Assembly (NCBI GenBank): GCA_946480605.1
Contig: CAMLKW010000001.1
Location: 14,253 to 78,252 of the forward strand
From: an uncultured Roseateles sp.
Lineage (GTDB): Bacteria; Pseudomonadota; Gammaproteobacteria; Burkholderiales; Burkholderiaceae
Direction: 5' to 3'
Length of the DNA: 64,000 bases
Under the pieces are notes generated by a model. It was not told where the DNA came from and did no database searches. It saw only the letters and a list, made by a program, of their open reading frames with translations. Of the stretch, positions 41,172 through 50,784 are shown piece by piece. A program made the translations under genes and the position numbers. Every line of letters begins with the position of its first letter. Within the stretch, counting starts at the first letter, position 1.

Positions 41172-44074
41172 GGGGTCTTGAAATGCAGCGCCGTCGCTTC
41201 GCCACGGTAGACGACGGACCGCGCGGCGGCCGGGCGGCCGCCAGCGTCGAGCAGCTTCACGTCGAAGCGGCGTTGCGCGGCCAGGCCGGGGTAGCGGCCC
41301 TCGCGCGCCGCCACCTGCAGCGTGCGGCGGGCGTCGTCCCAGCGCAGCTGCACGGTAGCGCGCCGGCCCCGCTCGTAGGCATAGGTCTCGCCGTCGTCCT
41401 CGTACAGCGTGAACTGGGCATCGGCGCCGGGGTAGATGCGGATCTCGTAGGGCGCATCGCGGCGCTCGCCCACGTGCTGGACCACCGGGCCCATGGGCAC
41501 GATGCTGCCGGCGCGCACGAACAGCGGGAACTCGTCCAGCGCGTACTCGCGCGCCACCGCCTGGCCGCCGTCGTGCACGCGGCCGCTCCAGAAGTCGAAC
41601 CAGCGGTGGCCGGCAGGCAGCCGCGTGGCCTGGCGCTTGTCCACGTGACGCAGTTCGTCCGCCAGCGTGCGCAGCTGGGCCGGCGTGCGCCAGGCCAGGC
41701 GCAGCTTGGCGCCGTAGGCATCCTGGTAGAAGTCCAGCCGCAGGCGCACGGCCTGGCCGGCGGCGAGCTGCAGCCGGGTGCTCTGGTAGCGCGGCGCGCC
41801 GTTCTTCCAATCCTCGACGACGAGCTTGTCATCCAGCCACAGGCGGAAACCGTCGTCGCCTTCGACGCCGATCTCGTACTCGCCCGCCTCGGGCGCCACC
41901 AGGGTGCCCTGCCAGCGCGCGGAGAACTGCTGCAAGCCCTTCAGGCCGGGCGGCACGCTGCCCAGCGGCGGCGGCGGCCAGCTGTGGTCCACCGGACCGT
42001 CCACGGTGCGGCTGGCGGGCGTCTCGAAGTTCATGCCCGAGAAGTAGTCCAGCTGCAGGCCGGGTTCACCGGACGGCGTGCGCAGCGCGCTGGCGGGGAT
42101 GGTGGTGGCCGGCGGCGGTTCGGCATGCAGCACCGCGCGAGTGACGGGCTGCACGAGGAAGGCCGGGCCGAACATGAAGGTGTCGTCCACGCGGCGCAGC
42201 GCGGTCTGGTCGGGGAAGTCCATCGCCAGGCCGCGCATCATCACGTAGCCCTCGGTGTGGGCGCGCCAGGCCAGCCCGTAGACGTAAGGCAGCAGGCGGT
42301 AGCGCAGCTGCGCGGCTTTCAGCAACGACTGGTAGACGGCCGGGTCCAGTGACTTGAACAGGTAGGGCTCGCGCTCCACGTCGGTGCCGTGGATGCGGTA
42401 GATGGGGTTGAAGATGCCGAACTGGTTCCAGCGCGCGTACAGCTCGCGCCAGGCCGGGTTGCGCTCGCCGCCTGGATGGCGCACGAAGAAGCCGCCGGTG
42501 TCCTGCGTCCAGTAGGGCAGGCCGGCCATGCCCACGTTCAGGCCGCCGGCGATCTGTGCGCGCAGCGTGGCCCAGCTGGCCGTCGTGTCGCCGGACCACG
42601 GCAGGGCCGCGTAGCGCTGCTGGCCGGCCCAGCCGGAACGCGTCAGCGTGAACACGCGCTTGTCGCCGCCGGCGCGCTGGCCTTCGTAGACCCCGCGCGT
42701 GGTGACGAGGCTGTAGACGTTCAGGTAGCGGGTGAAGTCGCCCATCGCGTTGCGGCCCAGCCGCTTGATGTCGGCCTCCACCTCGCCGGGGTCGTGCGCG
42801 GCGCCGCCCACCTCCACCTCGGTGCCGTCCATCCACAGCGCGTCCACGCCGATGTCCAGCAGCCCCTGCTTGACGTGCTTGAAGTAGATGCGGCGGCCTT
42901 CGGCGCTGAAGGCGTCGTAGATCTGCGCCTTGCCGGAGATCCAGTGCTTGGGGGCGAAGCGCAGGCCTTGCGCATCCAGCTCGCGGGCCAGCGCCGTGTC
43001 GTCGCCCACCGAGGGCCAGATGGACACCATCAGCTTCATGTCCAGCTGGCGGTGCAGCGTGTCCACCATGCCGCGCGGGTCGGGGAAGCGCTCGGCGTTC
43101 CAGGTCATGCCGCTCCAGCTGCCGTCCTTGTCACCGCCCCAGTACTGCCAGTCCTGCACGATGGTGTCGAGCGGGAAGCGCTCGGCCCGGAAGCGCTTCG
43201 CCACGTCCAGCAACTGCTGCTGCGTCCTGTAGCGCTCCTTGCTCATGAACAGGCCGAAGGCGCTCTTCGGGAACATCGGCGCGGCGCCGGTGAGCTGGCG
43301 GTAGCCGGCCATCAGCTCGTCCATCGTCGTGCCGGCGACGAAGTAGTAGTCGGCCCCGGCCGGCGCGCTCTCGGCCCAGAAGCGGGCGCCCTGCGCGTCG
43401 TCGGTGAAGCGCATCTTGGAATACACATCCCACAGCACACCCCAGCGCCGCGTGGACACCATGAAGGGCAGCACGGTGCCGATGTTGGTCTGCACCATGG
43501 ACACGTCGCGGCCGCGGTAGTCCATGTGGGACTCGTTGTACTGGCCCAGGCCGTACAGCGACTCGTCGGGCGTCAGGCTGAAGGCCTGCGTCATCGTGTA
43601 GCTGGGCGCGCCGGAGAACTCGGCCGGCTGCAGCGCGGCCGGCGCCTGCTCGCGCGTGAAGGGCTGGCCGTCGGGCCGCAGGAAGGCGATGGCGCCGCTG
43701 CGCTTGTCCACCTGCACGCGCAGCGCGGGGCTGGCCAGCACCAAGGTGTCGGCGCCATCCTGGACCTCAAGCGGCTGGGGCTGCGGCGCGGCCACGACGA
43801 CGAGACTGGGCTGGGTGGCGTGGCTCTGGCCCAGGTGGGTGGTCACGCGCACCAGGCCGGGGCCGTAGAACAGCAGGTTGCGCGTGAGCGTCCCGCGCTG
43901 CACCTGCACGCCGGCGGTCAACCGCGTCCATGCGAAGCCGCCGGCATCGGGCGTCAGCGGCTGGCGCTGGGCCTGACCCAGGGCGTCCAGGCCCGTGGGG
44001 GTCTCGGCCCGCGCGGCGGGGGCCAGCGCGGCCAGGCACAGCAGGGCCAGGGCGGAGAGGGTGCGCAGGTGCAT
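41168..44074 (-). CDS. Secreted GH31 glycosidase with PA14 domain
   Basis: 968 residues. Signal peptide of about 23 (LSALALLCLAALAPAARA). N-terminal GH31 beta-sandwich to about 265, then the catalytic barrel with nucleophile Asp416 in DALWMDGTEVE and acid/base Asp497 in PWSGDTTASW. A PA14 domain is inserted after the barrel (about 670-800; EGDDGFRLWLDDKLVVEDW), as in Cellvibrio alpha-xylosidase Xyl31A, although there its position differs. C-terminal sandwich follows. Substrate could be alpha-xyloside or alpha-galactoside; PA14 suggests an oligosaccharide. It sits between the importer ATPase and permease genes. Confidence 0.92.
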   Translation of the reverse strand: MHLRTLSALALLCLAALAPAARAETPTGLDALGQAQRQPLTPDAGGFAWTRLTAGVQVQRGTLTRNLLFYGPGLVRVTTHLGQSHATQPSLVVVAAPQPQPLEVQDGADTLVLASPALRVQVDKRSGAIAFLRPDGQPFTREQAPAALQPAEFSGAPSYTMTQAFSLTPDESLYGLGQYNESHMDYRGRDVSMVQTNIGTVLPFMVSTRRWGVLWDVYSKMRFTDDAQGARFWAESAPAGADYYFVAGTTMDELMAGYRQLTGAAPMFPKSAFGLFMSKERYRTQQQLLDVAKRFRAERFPLDTIVQDWQYWGGDKDGSWSGMTWNAERFPDPRGMVDTLHRQLDMKLMVSIWPSVGDDTALARELDAQGLRFAPKHWISGKAQIYDAFSAEGRRIYFKHVKQGLLDIGVDALWMDGTEVEVGGAAHDPGEVEADIKRLGRNAMGDFTRYLNVYSLVTTRGVYEGQRAGGDKRVFTLTRSGWAGQQRYAALPWSGDTTASWATLRAQIAGGLNVGMAGLPYWTQDTGGFFVRHPGGERNPAWRELYARWNQFGIFNPIYRIHGTDVEREPYLFKSLDPAVYQSLLKAAQLRYRLLPYVYGLAWRAHTEGYVMMRGLAMDFPDQTALRRVDDTFMFGPAFLVQPVTRAVLHAEPPPATTIPASALRTPSGEPGLQLDYFSGMNFETPASRTVDGPVDHSWPPPPLGSVPPGLKGLQQFSARWQGTLVAPEAGEYEIGVEGDDGFRLWLDDKLVVEDWKNGAPRYQSTRLQLAAGQAVRLRLDFYQDAYGAKLRLAWRTPAQLRTLADELRHVDKRQATRLPAGHRWFDFWSGRVHDGGQAVAREYALDEFPLFVRAGSIVPMGPVVQHVGERRDAPYEIRIYPGADAQFTLYEDDGETYAYERGRRATVQLRWDDARRTLQVAAREGRYPGLAAQRRFDVKLLDAGGRPAAARSVVYRGEATALHFKTP

Positions 44075-44087
44075 GGTGGGCCTGCGC

Positions 44088-45635
44088 TCAGGCCGCGTCG
44101 GGCACCGGCTCGGCGGCAATGACTTCGAGCACGCTGCGCTCGTCCAGCTCGCCGCGGCGGTACTCGCCGGCGGCGCGGCGGTCGCGCAGCACCAGCACGC
44201 GGTCGCTGCAGTGCAGCACCTCGGGCAGCTCGGAGGAGATGAAGACGACGGCCATGCCGGCCTTGCCGTCTTCGGCATGGGCCAGCGCACGCACCTGGTC
44301 CATCAGGTCTTCCTTGGCGCGCACATCGATGCCGCGTGTGGGCTCGTCCAGGATCAGCACGTCCGGCTGCGTGGCCAGCCAGCGCGCGAGCAGCGCCTTC
44401 TGCTGGTTGCCGCCCGACAGTTGCCCGATGGGCGTGTCGGCGCTGGACGTCTTGATGCCCAGCTTGCGGATGTAGTCGTCGGCCAGCGCCTGCTGCTGCT
44501 CGTGGCTCATGCACAGCCGCAGGCCGGTGCGGGCCTGCAGCGCCAGCAGGATGTTGTCGCGCACGGACAGATCCAGGATCGCGCCCTCGTGCTTGCGGTC
44601 CTCGGAGCAGAAGGCGATGCCAGCGGCGATGGCTTCGCGCGGCGAATGCCAGGCGCCCTTGCGGCCTTTGCGTGCGGCCATGTCCACGTGGCCCGCGTCG
44701 GCCGCGTCGGCCCCGAACAGCAGCCGCGCGGCCTCGGTGCGGCCCGAGCCCAGCAAGCCCGCCAGGCCCAGCACCTCGCCGCGGTGCAGCGTCAGGTCCA
44801 GCGGCTGCACGGCGCCGCGGCGGGCCAGGCCTTCGGTCTTCAACACGACCTCGCTGCTGCCGACGGCGCTGCTGTCCAGCCGTGTGGGCTGCTGGTCGGG
44901 CGGAGCGCCGACCATCTTGTTGACCAGCGCCAGGCGGCCCAGGTCGGCGGCCAGGTACTCGCCCTCGGTCTCGCCGTTGCGCATCACGGTGATGCGGTCG
45001 GCCAGCGCATAGGTCTGGTCCAGGAAGTGAGTGACGAACAGGATGGCCAGGCCCTGGTCGCGCAGGCGGCGCAGCACGGTGAAGAGGCGCTGCACGGCGG
45101 CGTCGTCCAGGCTGGACGTGGGCTCGTCGAGGATGAGCACGCGGGCCGAGATGCGCAGCGCGCGGGCGATGGCGACCATCTGCTGCACGGACAGCGAGTA
45201 GCGGGACAGCGGCGCGGTGACGTCGATGTCCAGGTCCATCTGCTTCAGCACACGTTCGGCTTCGGCGTTGACGGCACTCCAGTCGATGCGACCCCACTTG
45301 CGGGGGAAGCGCCCGGCACAGATGTTCTCCGCCACGCTGAGGTTGGGGCAGAGGTTGACCTCCTGGTAGACCGTGCGGATGCCGAGGTCTTGTGCGTCTT
45401 CCGTCCGCTTCGGCGCGATGGTGTTGCCGTCGAGCGTGATGACGCCGGCGTCGGGCTGGTAGAGGCCCGTCAGCACCTTGATCAGCGTGGACTTGCCGGC
45501 GCCGTTCTGGCCCATCAGCGCATGAACCTCGCCGGGGAACAGGCGCAGGCTCACGTCGCTGAGCGCCTTCACGCCGGGGAAGCCCTTGTGGATGCCGGAG
45601 AGCTCCAGCACGGGCAGGGTTTTGTCGAGGTTCAT
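44088..45635 (-). CDS. ytfR: Sugar ABC ATPase with two nucleotide-binding domains, YtfR type
   Basis: 515 residues with two ATPase domains. The first has GQNGAGKSTLIKVLTG (about 41-56), LSVQQMVAIARALRI and LILDEPTSSLDD; the second has a degenerate Walker A (LAGLLGSGRTEAARLLFG), LSGGNQQKALLARWL and LILDEPTRGIDV. This is the CUT2 (RbsA/AraG/YtfR) plan. FPGVKALSDVSLRLFPGEVH opens the first domain. It energises YtfT/YjfF. The GH31 start lies 13 bases downstream. Confidence 0.94.
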   Translation of the reverse strand: MNLDKTLPVLELSGIHKGFPGVKALSDVSLRLFPGEVHALMGQNGAGKSTLIKVLTGLYQPDAGVITLDGNTIAPKRTEDAQDLGIRTVYQEVNLCPNLSVAENICAGRFPRKWGRIDWSAVNAEAERVLKQMDLDIDVTAPLSRYSLSVQQMVAIARALRISARVLILDEPTSSLDDAAVQRLFTVLRRLRDQGLAILFVTHFLDQTYALADRITVMRNGETEGEYLAADLGRLALVNKMVGAPPDQQPTRLDSSAVGSSEVVLKTEGLARRGAVQPLDLTLHRGEVLGLAGLLGSGRTEAARLLFGADAADAGHVDMAARKGRKGAWHSPREAIAAGIAFCSEDRKHEGAILDLSVRDNILLALQARTGLRLCMSHEQQQALADDYIRKLGIKTSSADTPIGQLSGGNQQKALLARWLATQPDVLILDEPTRGIDVRAKEDLMDQVRALAHAEDGKAGMAVVFISSELPEVLHCSDRVLVLRDRRAAGEYRRGELDERSVLEVIAAEPVPDAA

Positions 45636-45649
45636 GGCAATGGGCTCAC

Positions 45650-45672
45650 CCTCGGCGACTACGGTGCCGAGG
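45650..45672 (-). promoter_or_regulatory. Intercistronic hairpin between binding-protein and ATPase genes
   Basis: CCTCGGC and GCCGAGG form a 7-bp stem around a nine-base loop in the 85-base gap after the ytfQ-like gene, without a T run. Hairpins here commonly stabilise the abundant binding-protein message or dampen downstream expression. Confidence 0.4.
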
Positions 45673-45720
45673 CCTGCGGAGGGTGGCGGACAGGGCTTGG
45701 CCCCCGTCCACCGGCCCGCC

Positions 45721-46680
45721 TTAGTACTTCCGGTTCGGCAGTTCCTTGGCGGCCACCTCGGCCGGGAACACGCCCTCGATGACGGTGATGCGCTTTTCCA
45801 CCGGCTTCTTGGCCACCACGTCCTTGGCCAGCTGCATCAGCTGCGGGCCCAGCAGCGGGTTGCACTCGACGGTGACGTTGAGCTTGCCGGCCTTCATCGC
45901 CTCGAACGCGCCGCGCACGCCGTCGATGGAGATGATGACGATGTCCTTGCCCGGCTTCAGACCGGCTTCCTCGATGGCCTGGATCGCGCCGATGGCCATG
46001 TCGTCGTTGTGCGCGTACAGCACGTCGATCTTCTTGTCGCGCTGCTTCAGGAAGGACTCCATCACCTCCTTGCCCTTGGCGCGCGTGAACTCGCCGGACT
46101 GCGAACGGATGATCTGCAGCTTGGGGTTGGTCTTGATGACTTCCTCGAAGCCCTTCTTGCGGTCAATGGCCGGGGCCGAGCCCACGGTGCCCTGCAGCTC
46201 GACGATGTTCAGCGCCGCGTTCGGCGTCTTGGCGGCACGCTCCAGCAGCCAGCGCGCGGCCTTGCGGCCTTCCTCGACGAAGTCGGAGCCGATGAAGGTC
46301 ACGTACAGCGACGGGTCGGCCACCTTGACGGCACGGTCGGTCAGGATGACCGGGATGCCGGCCTTCTGGGCTTCCTTCAGCACCGTGTCCCAGCCGCTCT
46401 CGACGACTGGCGAGAAGGCGATGACGTCGACCTTCTGCGCGATGAAGCTGCGGATGGCCTTGACCTGGTTTTCCTGCTTCTGCTGCGCGTCGGCGAACTT
46501 CAGCGTGATGCCGGCCTCCTTGGCAGCCGACTTGATGGAGGCGGTGTTGGCGGTGCGCCATTCGCTCTCGGCACCGACCTGCGAGAAGCCCATGACCAGG
46601 GGCGCGGCCAACGCGCCGAAGGCGGGCAGGACGAGTGCGGCGGCGAGCAGCGCACGGCGCGCAACGAGCTTGTGATTCAT
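45721..46680 (-). CDS. ytfQ: Periplasmic sugar-binding protein, YtfQ type
   Basis: 319 residues from ATG 46680, which has AAGGAG seven bases upstream; signal peptide of about 30 ends near GALAA. PBP family I features: PLVMGFSQVGAESEWRTANT, VDVIAFSPVVESGWDTVLKE, VLYAHNDDMAIGAIQAIEEA, IVIISIDGVRGAFEAMKAGK, VECNPLLGPQL. These closely follow E. coli galactofuranose-binding YtfQ. In this arabinan context the ligand may be arabinofuranose or galactofuranose. It leads its operon and has its own promoter (46706-46772). Confidence 0.93.
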   Translation of the reverse strand: MNHKLVARRALLAAALVLPAFGALAAPLVMGFSQVGAESEWRTANTASIKSAAKEAGITLKFADAQQKQENQVKAIRSFIAQKVDVIAFSPVVESGWDTVLKEAQKAGIPVILTDRAVKVADPSLYVTFIGSDFVEEGRKAARWLLERAAKTPNAALNIVELQGTVGSAPAIDRKKGFEEVIKTNPKLQIIRSQSGEFTRAKGKEVMESFLKQRDKKIDVLYAHNDDMAIGAIQAIEEAGLKPGKDIVIISIDGVRGAFEAMKAGKLNVTVECNPLLGPQLMQLAKDVVAKKPVEKRITVIEGVFPAEVAAKELPNRKY

Positions 46681-46705
46681 TTGGTTGTCTCCTTCGGGTG
46701 TGCGG

Positions 46706-46772
46706 ATGCTAGAAAGCGGGGTGATGCTCGACCAATGAGATTTTTTGCGCAATAGATATCAGTTTCGAGATG
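46706..46772 (-). promoter_or_regulatory. Locus promoter 1 (before ytfQ-like gene)
   Basis: On the minus strand: -10-like TAGCAT (46711-46706), 18-base spacer, -35-like TTGGTC within TCATTGGT (46738-46731). Twenty-two bases before that box begins GATATC (46760-46755) and 34 bases before it CATCTC (46772-46767). The same layout is found before three other operons (57616, 52354, 61680). The 13-mer AATAGATATCAGT (46751-46763) differs by one base from one at 57673-57685. Confidence 0.65.
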
Positions 46773-46789
46773 TCTGACGGCGGGGGCGC

Positions 46790-48409
46790 TCAGGCGATGC
46801 GCAGCACATAGGCCGGCAGCGCCGCGACCCCGCCGGCCGGCAGCTGCACCTCCAGGCCGTCGTCCCGCTGCTGGAAGCGCAGCGCCTGGGCGCCGCCCAG
46901 CAGGTCGACGCGCTGCACCGGCCGGTGCCGGCCGCGCGCCAGGCTGCGGATCAGCGCCCGGTCGCCGTCCGGCGCCGCAAAGCCGCTGGCAAAGACGAGG
47001 TCACCGCGTGCGGTGAAGCGGAAGTCGGCGGCGCCCAGCGGCGCGCCCTTGCCTTCGTTGAAGCCCTGGGCCGTCAACGGGGCCTGCTTGTCCATCGCGG
47101 GGCCCTCGCCGAACACGCGCCAGGGGCGGGTGCCGTAGATGCTCTCGCCGTGCCTCTGCATCCAGACGCCGATGGCCTCGACCACGCGCCGCTCGACCGC
47201 GTCGATGCTGCCGTCGCCCTTGACCGGCACGTTCAGCAGCAGGTTGCCGTTCTTGCTGACCACGTCGATCAGCATGCGGATGACCGTCTCGGCGGACTTG
47301 TACTGGCCGCGCTCCAGCACGCGCCTGTCATAGTGCCAGGCGCCCAGGCAGGTGTCGGTCTGCCAGGGCAGCGGCTCGATGCCCTGCGCCTGACCGCGCT
47401 CGATGTCCCACACCATGGCGCGGCGCTGCTGCTCGTCCAGGATCTTGCCGAACAGCACGGCCTGGGTGCGGCCGGTCTTGTCGAGGTGCTGGTTGTAGAG
47501 GTGGGCGGCGATGTCCAGGCCCACCGGGCTGACGGGCCACAGCGGCAGCGCGGTGTCGTCGAAATAGACCAGCTCGGGGCGGTGCTGGTCCAGCAGGTCC
47601 AGCGTGCGGGCCAGGAAGTTTCGGCAGTAGGCCTCGCTGGGCCGGCTGGCGCCCTCGCCCCAGTCCCATTGGCGGTGGATGGCCTTGGGGTCGTGGGCGT
47701 CGGCGCTGGGGGCATGGTCCTGCGCATACAGCTGCTGCGGGTCCAGGCCGTCCCACCACTGGCCGCGGCCGTCTTCCTTGCGCAGGCGGCCGTCGTAGGG
47801 CACGCCGGCCAGCGGACCTTGGGTGTCGGCGCGCTGGGCCGGTTCGTACCAGGTCCAGGCGTGCGCCGCGTGCACGCTGACGCCCAGCGGCAGGCCCTGG
47901 GCGCGGGCGGCGGCGGCCCAGCGCTTGATGATGTCCTGCTTCGGTCCGATGCGCGTCGAGTTCCACGCATGGTGGCGGCTGGCGAACAGGTCGAAGTTGT
48001 CGTGGTGGTTGGCCATCGCCATGAAGTAGCGCGCGCCGGCCTGCTTGTAGAGCCCCAGCAGCTCCTCGGGCTCCCAGCGCTCGGCCTTCCAGTCGCGGAT
48101 GACCTCCTTGAAGCCATAGACCGACGGGTGGCCGTAGGTGGCGACGTGGTGGCGGTTCTTGGCGCTGCCCTCGATGTACATCTCGCGCGCGTACCAGTCG
48201 CCAAACTCGGGCTGGCACTGCGGTCCCCAGTGCGCCCAGATGCCGAACTTGGCGTCACGGAACCAGTCGGGGGTCTGGTAGGTCGTCAGCGAATCCCAGC
48301 TCGGCCGGAAGGCGCCGCGCGGGGCCGCGGGCGCCGTTTGGGCCCAGGCCGGCAGCGCCGCCGCGGGCATGAGGGCGGACAACTGCTGCAGGACTTGTCT
48401 TCTCTTCAT
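46790..48409 (-). CDS. GH29 alpha-L-fucosidase-like enzyme, exported
   Basis: 539 residues. Twin-arginine style leader MKRRQVLQQLSALMPAAALP, cleavage near AWAQ. GH29 features: PDWFRDAKFGIWAHWGPQCQ, ARYFMAMANHHDNFDLFASR, WNSTRIGPKQDIIKRWAAAA, nucleophile region LVYFDDTALP (first Asp after YF), and LIDVVSKNGNLLLNVPVKGD. It would release alpha-L-fucose (or alpha-L-galactose) from pectin or xyloglucan side chains. It is third in an operon with GH43 and GH127 genes and ends 110 bases before the ytfQ-like start. Confidence 0.92.
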   Translation of the reverse strand: MKRRQVLQQLSALMPAAALPAWAQTAPAAPRGAFRPSWDSLTTYQTPDWFRDAKFGIWAHWGPQCQPEFGDWYAREMYIEGSAKNRHHVATYGHPSVYGFKEVIRDWKAERWEPEELLGLYKQAGARYFMAMANHHDNFDLFASRHHAWNSTRIGPKQDIIKRWAAAARAQGLPLGVSVHAAHAWTWYEPAQRADTQGPLAGVPYDGRLRKEDGRGQWWDGLDPQQLYAQDHAPSADAHDPKAIHRQWDWGEGASRPSEAYCRNFLARTLDLLDQHRPELVYFDDTALPLWPVSPVGLDIAAHLYNQHLDKTGRTQAVLFGKILDEQQRRAMVWDIERGQAQGIEPLPWQTDTCLGAWHYDRRVLERGQYKSAETVIRMLIDVVSKNGNLLLNVPVKGDGSIDAVERRVVEAIGVWMQRHGESIYGTRPWRVFGEGPAMDKQAPLTAQGFNEGKGAPLGAADFRFTARGDLVFASGFAAPDGDRALIRSLARGRHRPVQRVDLLGGAQALRFQQRDDGLEVQLPAGGVAALPAYVLRIA

Positions 48410-48428
48410 GCGGACCCCGGGGTTGGAT

Positions 48429-50783
48429 TCAGCGCAGCAGCCGCAGGCCGTACAGGCCACCGGCCACGCTGCCCGGCTTGGCCACGAACTTCACGCTGAG
48501 CTTGCCGCCGGCAGCGCGCACCAGGTCCTGCGGCAGCTCGAAGTCGCGCGTGTAGATGGCTTCCTGGCCGGCGTCGGACGCCAGCTCGATGTCGGCGACC
48601 GGCTGGCCGTTGACGAGCAGCTCGAAGCGGCGGCCGTTGTCGCGCGTGGAGAAGCTCAGGCGCAGCACGCGGGCCTCGGATTTCGCGTCGTTCAGCTCGT
48701 AGCTGAACCACTTGCGCGCGTGCCGCCAGCGGCCGGCCGGTGCGATGCCGCTCTCGGCGCCATCACCCTTGAAGAAGTGGTCGGACTCAGGCTGCTGCTC
48801 GCCGGGTGCCACCTGGTCGATGGTGATGGCATCCAGCGCCAGCCGGGCCTGCTCGGACTGGGCCAGCTCGGCGCGCATCAGGCTCTGCTGGGCGGGCGTG
48901 GAGCGGCCCCAATAGAGCATGTAGCGCGAGTCATGCAGGCGGAAGAAGGGGATGAGCTGCAGCTTCTCTTCACCCTTGGCGCCCTGGATCAGCCCCGGCG
49001 CCGTGAAGGTCAGCGGCTGACCCGGCACGGGCTTGAAGCGGCGGATGAAGTCATCCTTGTCGCTGACGAACACCGGCGCAGCCTCCTGCGGGCACACGGC
49101 GCCGTGCGCGATATGGCCCATGCGGGACGCGTCGGCGCGGAAGTTCAGCGTCTCGCCCGGCTGCGGCGTCTTGGCCGCCAGCACGATGGGGCCGTGCAGC
49201 ACGGCGACAAACTTCTTCAGGCCGTGCAGCGGCTCCAGCGTCGTGCGCATGGGCAGTTCCACATCGACGGTGTCGCCGGTCTTCCACGCGCGCTTCAGTT
49301 CCACGAAGCCACCGGGCCGGGCCTTCACCTTGACCGGCTTGCCGTTGAGCTTCACTTTCAGCGCGCCGGGCGCCACCCAGCCGGGATAGCGGACCTTCAG
49401 CGCGAACATGCCGGCGCCGTCCACCGTCAGCCGCGTGCGCGACTCGTCGGGGAAGCGGGTGGATTGCGTGAGCTTGATGCCGCGCTCGCGCCAGTCCAGC
49501 GTGGAGGCGATGAACAAATTCACCTGCAGCGCATCGCCGTCGTGCGCATAGATGAACTCGCCATGGCGAGCATGGCTCTCGATGCCGGAGCCCACGCAGC
49601 ACCACATGCCGTCGTGCACCTGCGAGTAGACGCGGTAGTGCTGCGGCCGCATCGGCGTGAAGTAGACGAAGCCGCCCTGCGGGTGCTGGGACGCGAGGAT
49701 GTGGTTGTAGAGCGTGCGCTCGTAGTAGTCGGCGTAGGCGCCCACCTGCGGCGACGCCTGGGCCAGCAGCGCCGTCAGCTTCAGCATGTTGTAGCTGTTG
49801 CAGGTCTCCGGGCCTTCCACCTCGTTCAGCATGGGCTTGAAGTCGGTGTCGGGGTGGAAGTGCTCCTTCACGCTGTTGCCGCCGATGGCGACGGAGCGCT
49901 TGTCCACCACCGTGCGCCAGAAGAACTCGGCCGCCTGGCGGCCCTCGTCCTCGCCGGTGAGCTGAGCGATGCGCGCGAAGCCGATGACCTTGGGGATCTG
50001 CGTGTTGGCGTGCAGGCCGGTTAGCTTGTCCTGGCCGCTGGCCAGCGGCTGCAGGATGGCCTGGTGCGAGAAGCGCCGCGCCAGCGCCAGGTAGCGCAGG
50101 TCGCCGGTCATCTGCGACACGTCGGCCAGCACCTCGTTCATGCCACCGTGCTCGGCACGCAGCATGTCCTGCATCTGCGCGTCGGACAGCGGCGTGGTCA
50201 GCCGCAGCGCCCAGTCGGACAGCTTGACCAGCATGGCCTTGGCATCGGCATTGCCGGTGTAGACCCAGGCATCGCGCAGGCCCGCGAAGACCTTGTGGAT
50301 GTTGTACCAGGGCACCCAGCGGCCGTTGACCGAGAAGCTGTCCACCTTGAGCCGGCCCGCCGCGACGTCGGCCCAGGCCTTGGCGCCGTCGGGCACGCCG
50401 CCGATGTAGCCGGTGCCCAAAGCGTCCTGGCAGCGCTTCAGCTCGGCGATGGCGTAGTCCAGCTTCTGCCGGGCCTGCGCATCACCGGTGGACGCCACCA
50501 TCAGCGCCAGCGCCGACAGGTAGTGGCCGCCCATGTGACCGTCCAGGCCCGTGGACTCCCAGTTGCCGTAGGTGGGCGACTTGGCCGGCAGACCGGCTTC
50601 GCGCAGGAAGGGCGCGAGCAGCTTGTCGGCGTCCAACGCCATCAGGTAGTTCAGGTCCGTGTCCTGCGCGGCCTTGAACGGGCCATCCAGCAGGCGCACG
50701 CGCTCCAACGCAAACAGCTGCGTCGCCGCGCCGGCGCTGTGGGCACAGACCACGAGGGCCAGCGAGGCAAGCAGCTTTCTCAC
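48429..50783 (-). CDS. GH127/GH146 beta-L-arabinofuranosidase, exported
   Basis: 784 residues; signal peptide of about 19 (SLALVVCAHSAGA). The former DUF1680 barrel is unmistakable: NYLMALDADKLLAPFLREAG, HMGGHYLSALALMVASTGD, and the zinc-thiolate set Glu326 and Cys328 (EVEGPETCNSYNM) with Cys395-Cys396 (MWCCVGSGIESHARHGEFIY). In the Bifidobacterium enzyme HypBA1 the first Cys of the pair is the nucleophile. A long C-terminal extension (about 600-784) with a beta-sandwich resembles GH146 members. It removes beta-linked arabinofuranose from RG-II or hydroxyproline-type chains. Two bases separate it from the GH43 gene upstream. Confidence 0.94.
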   Translation of the reverse strand: MRKLLASLALVVCAHSAGAATQLFALERVRLLDGPFKAAQDTDLNYLMALDADKLLAPFLREAGLPAKSPTYGNWESTGLDGHMGGHYLSALALMVASTGDAQARQKLDYAIAELKRCQDALGTGYIGGVPDGAKAWADVAAGRLKVDSFSVNGRWVPWYNIHKVFAGLRDAWVYTGNADAKAMLVKLSDWALRLTTPLSDAQMQDMLRAEHGGMNEVLADVSQMTGDLRYLALARRFSHQAILQPLASGQDKLTGLHANTQIPKVIGFARIAQLTGEDEGRQAAEFFWRTVVDKRSVAIGGNSVKEHFHPDTDFKPMLNEVEGPETCNSYNMLKLTALLAQASPQVGAYADYYERTLYNHILASQHPQGGFVYFTPMRPQHYRVYSQVHDGMWCCVGSGIESHARHGEFIYAHDGDALQVNLFIASTLDWRERGIKLTQSTRFPDESRTRLTVDGAGMFALKVRYPGWVAPGALKVKLNGKPVKVKARPGGFVELKRAWKTGDTVDVELPMRTTLEPLHGLKKFVAVLHGPIVLAAKTPQPGETLNFRADASRMGHIAHGAVCPQEAAPVFVSDKDDFIRRFKPVPGQPLTFTAPGLIQGAKGEEKLQLIPFFRLHDSRYMLYWGRSTPAQQSLMRAELAQSEQARLALDAITIDQVAPGEQQPESDHFFKGDGAESGIAPAGRWRHARKWFSYELNDAKSEARVLRLSFSTRDNGRRFELLVNGQPVADIELASDAGQEAIYTRDFELPQDLVRAAGGKLSVKFVAKPGSVAGGLYGLRLLR

Positions 50784-50784
50784 A

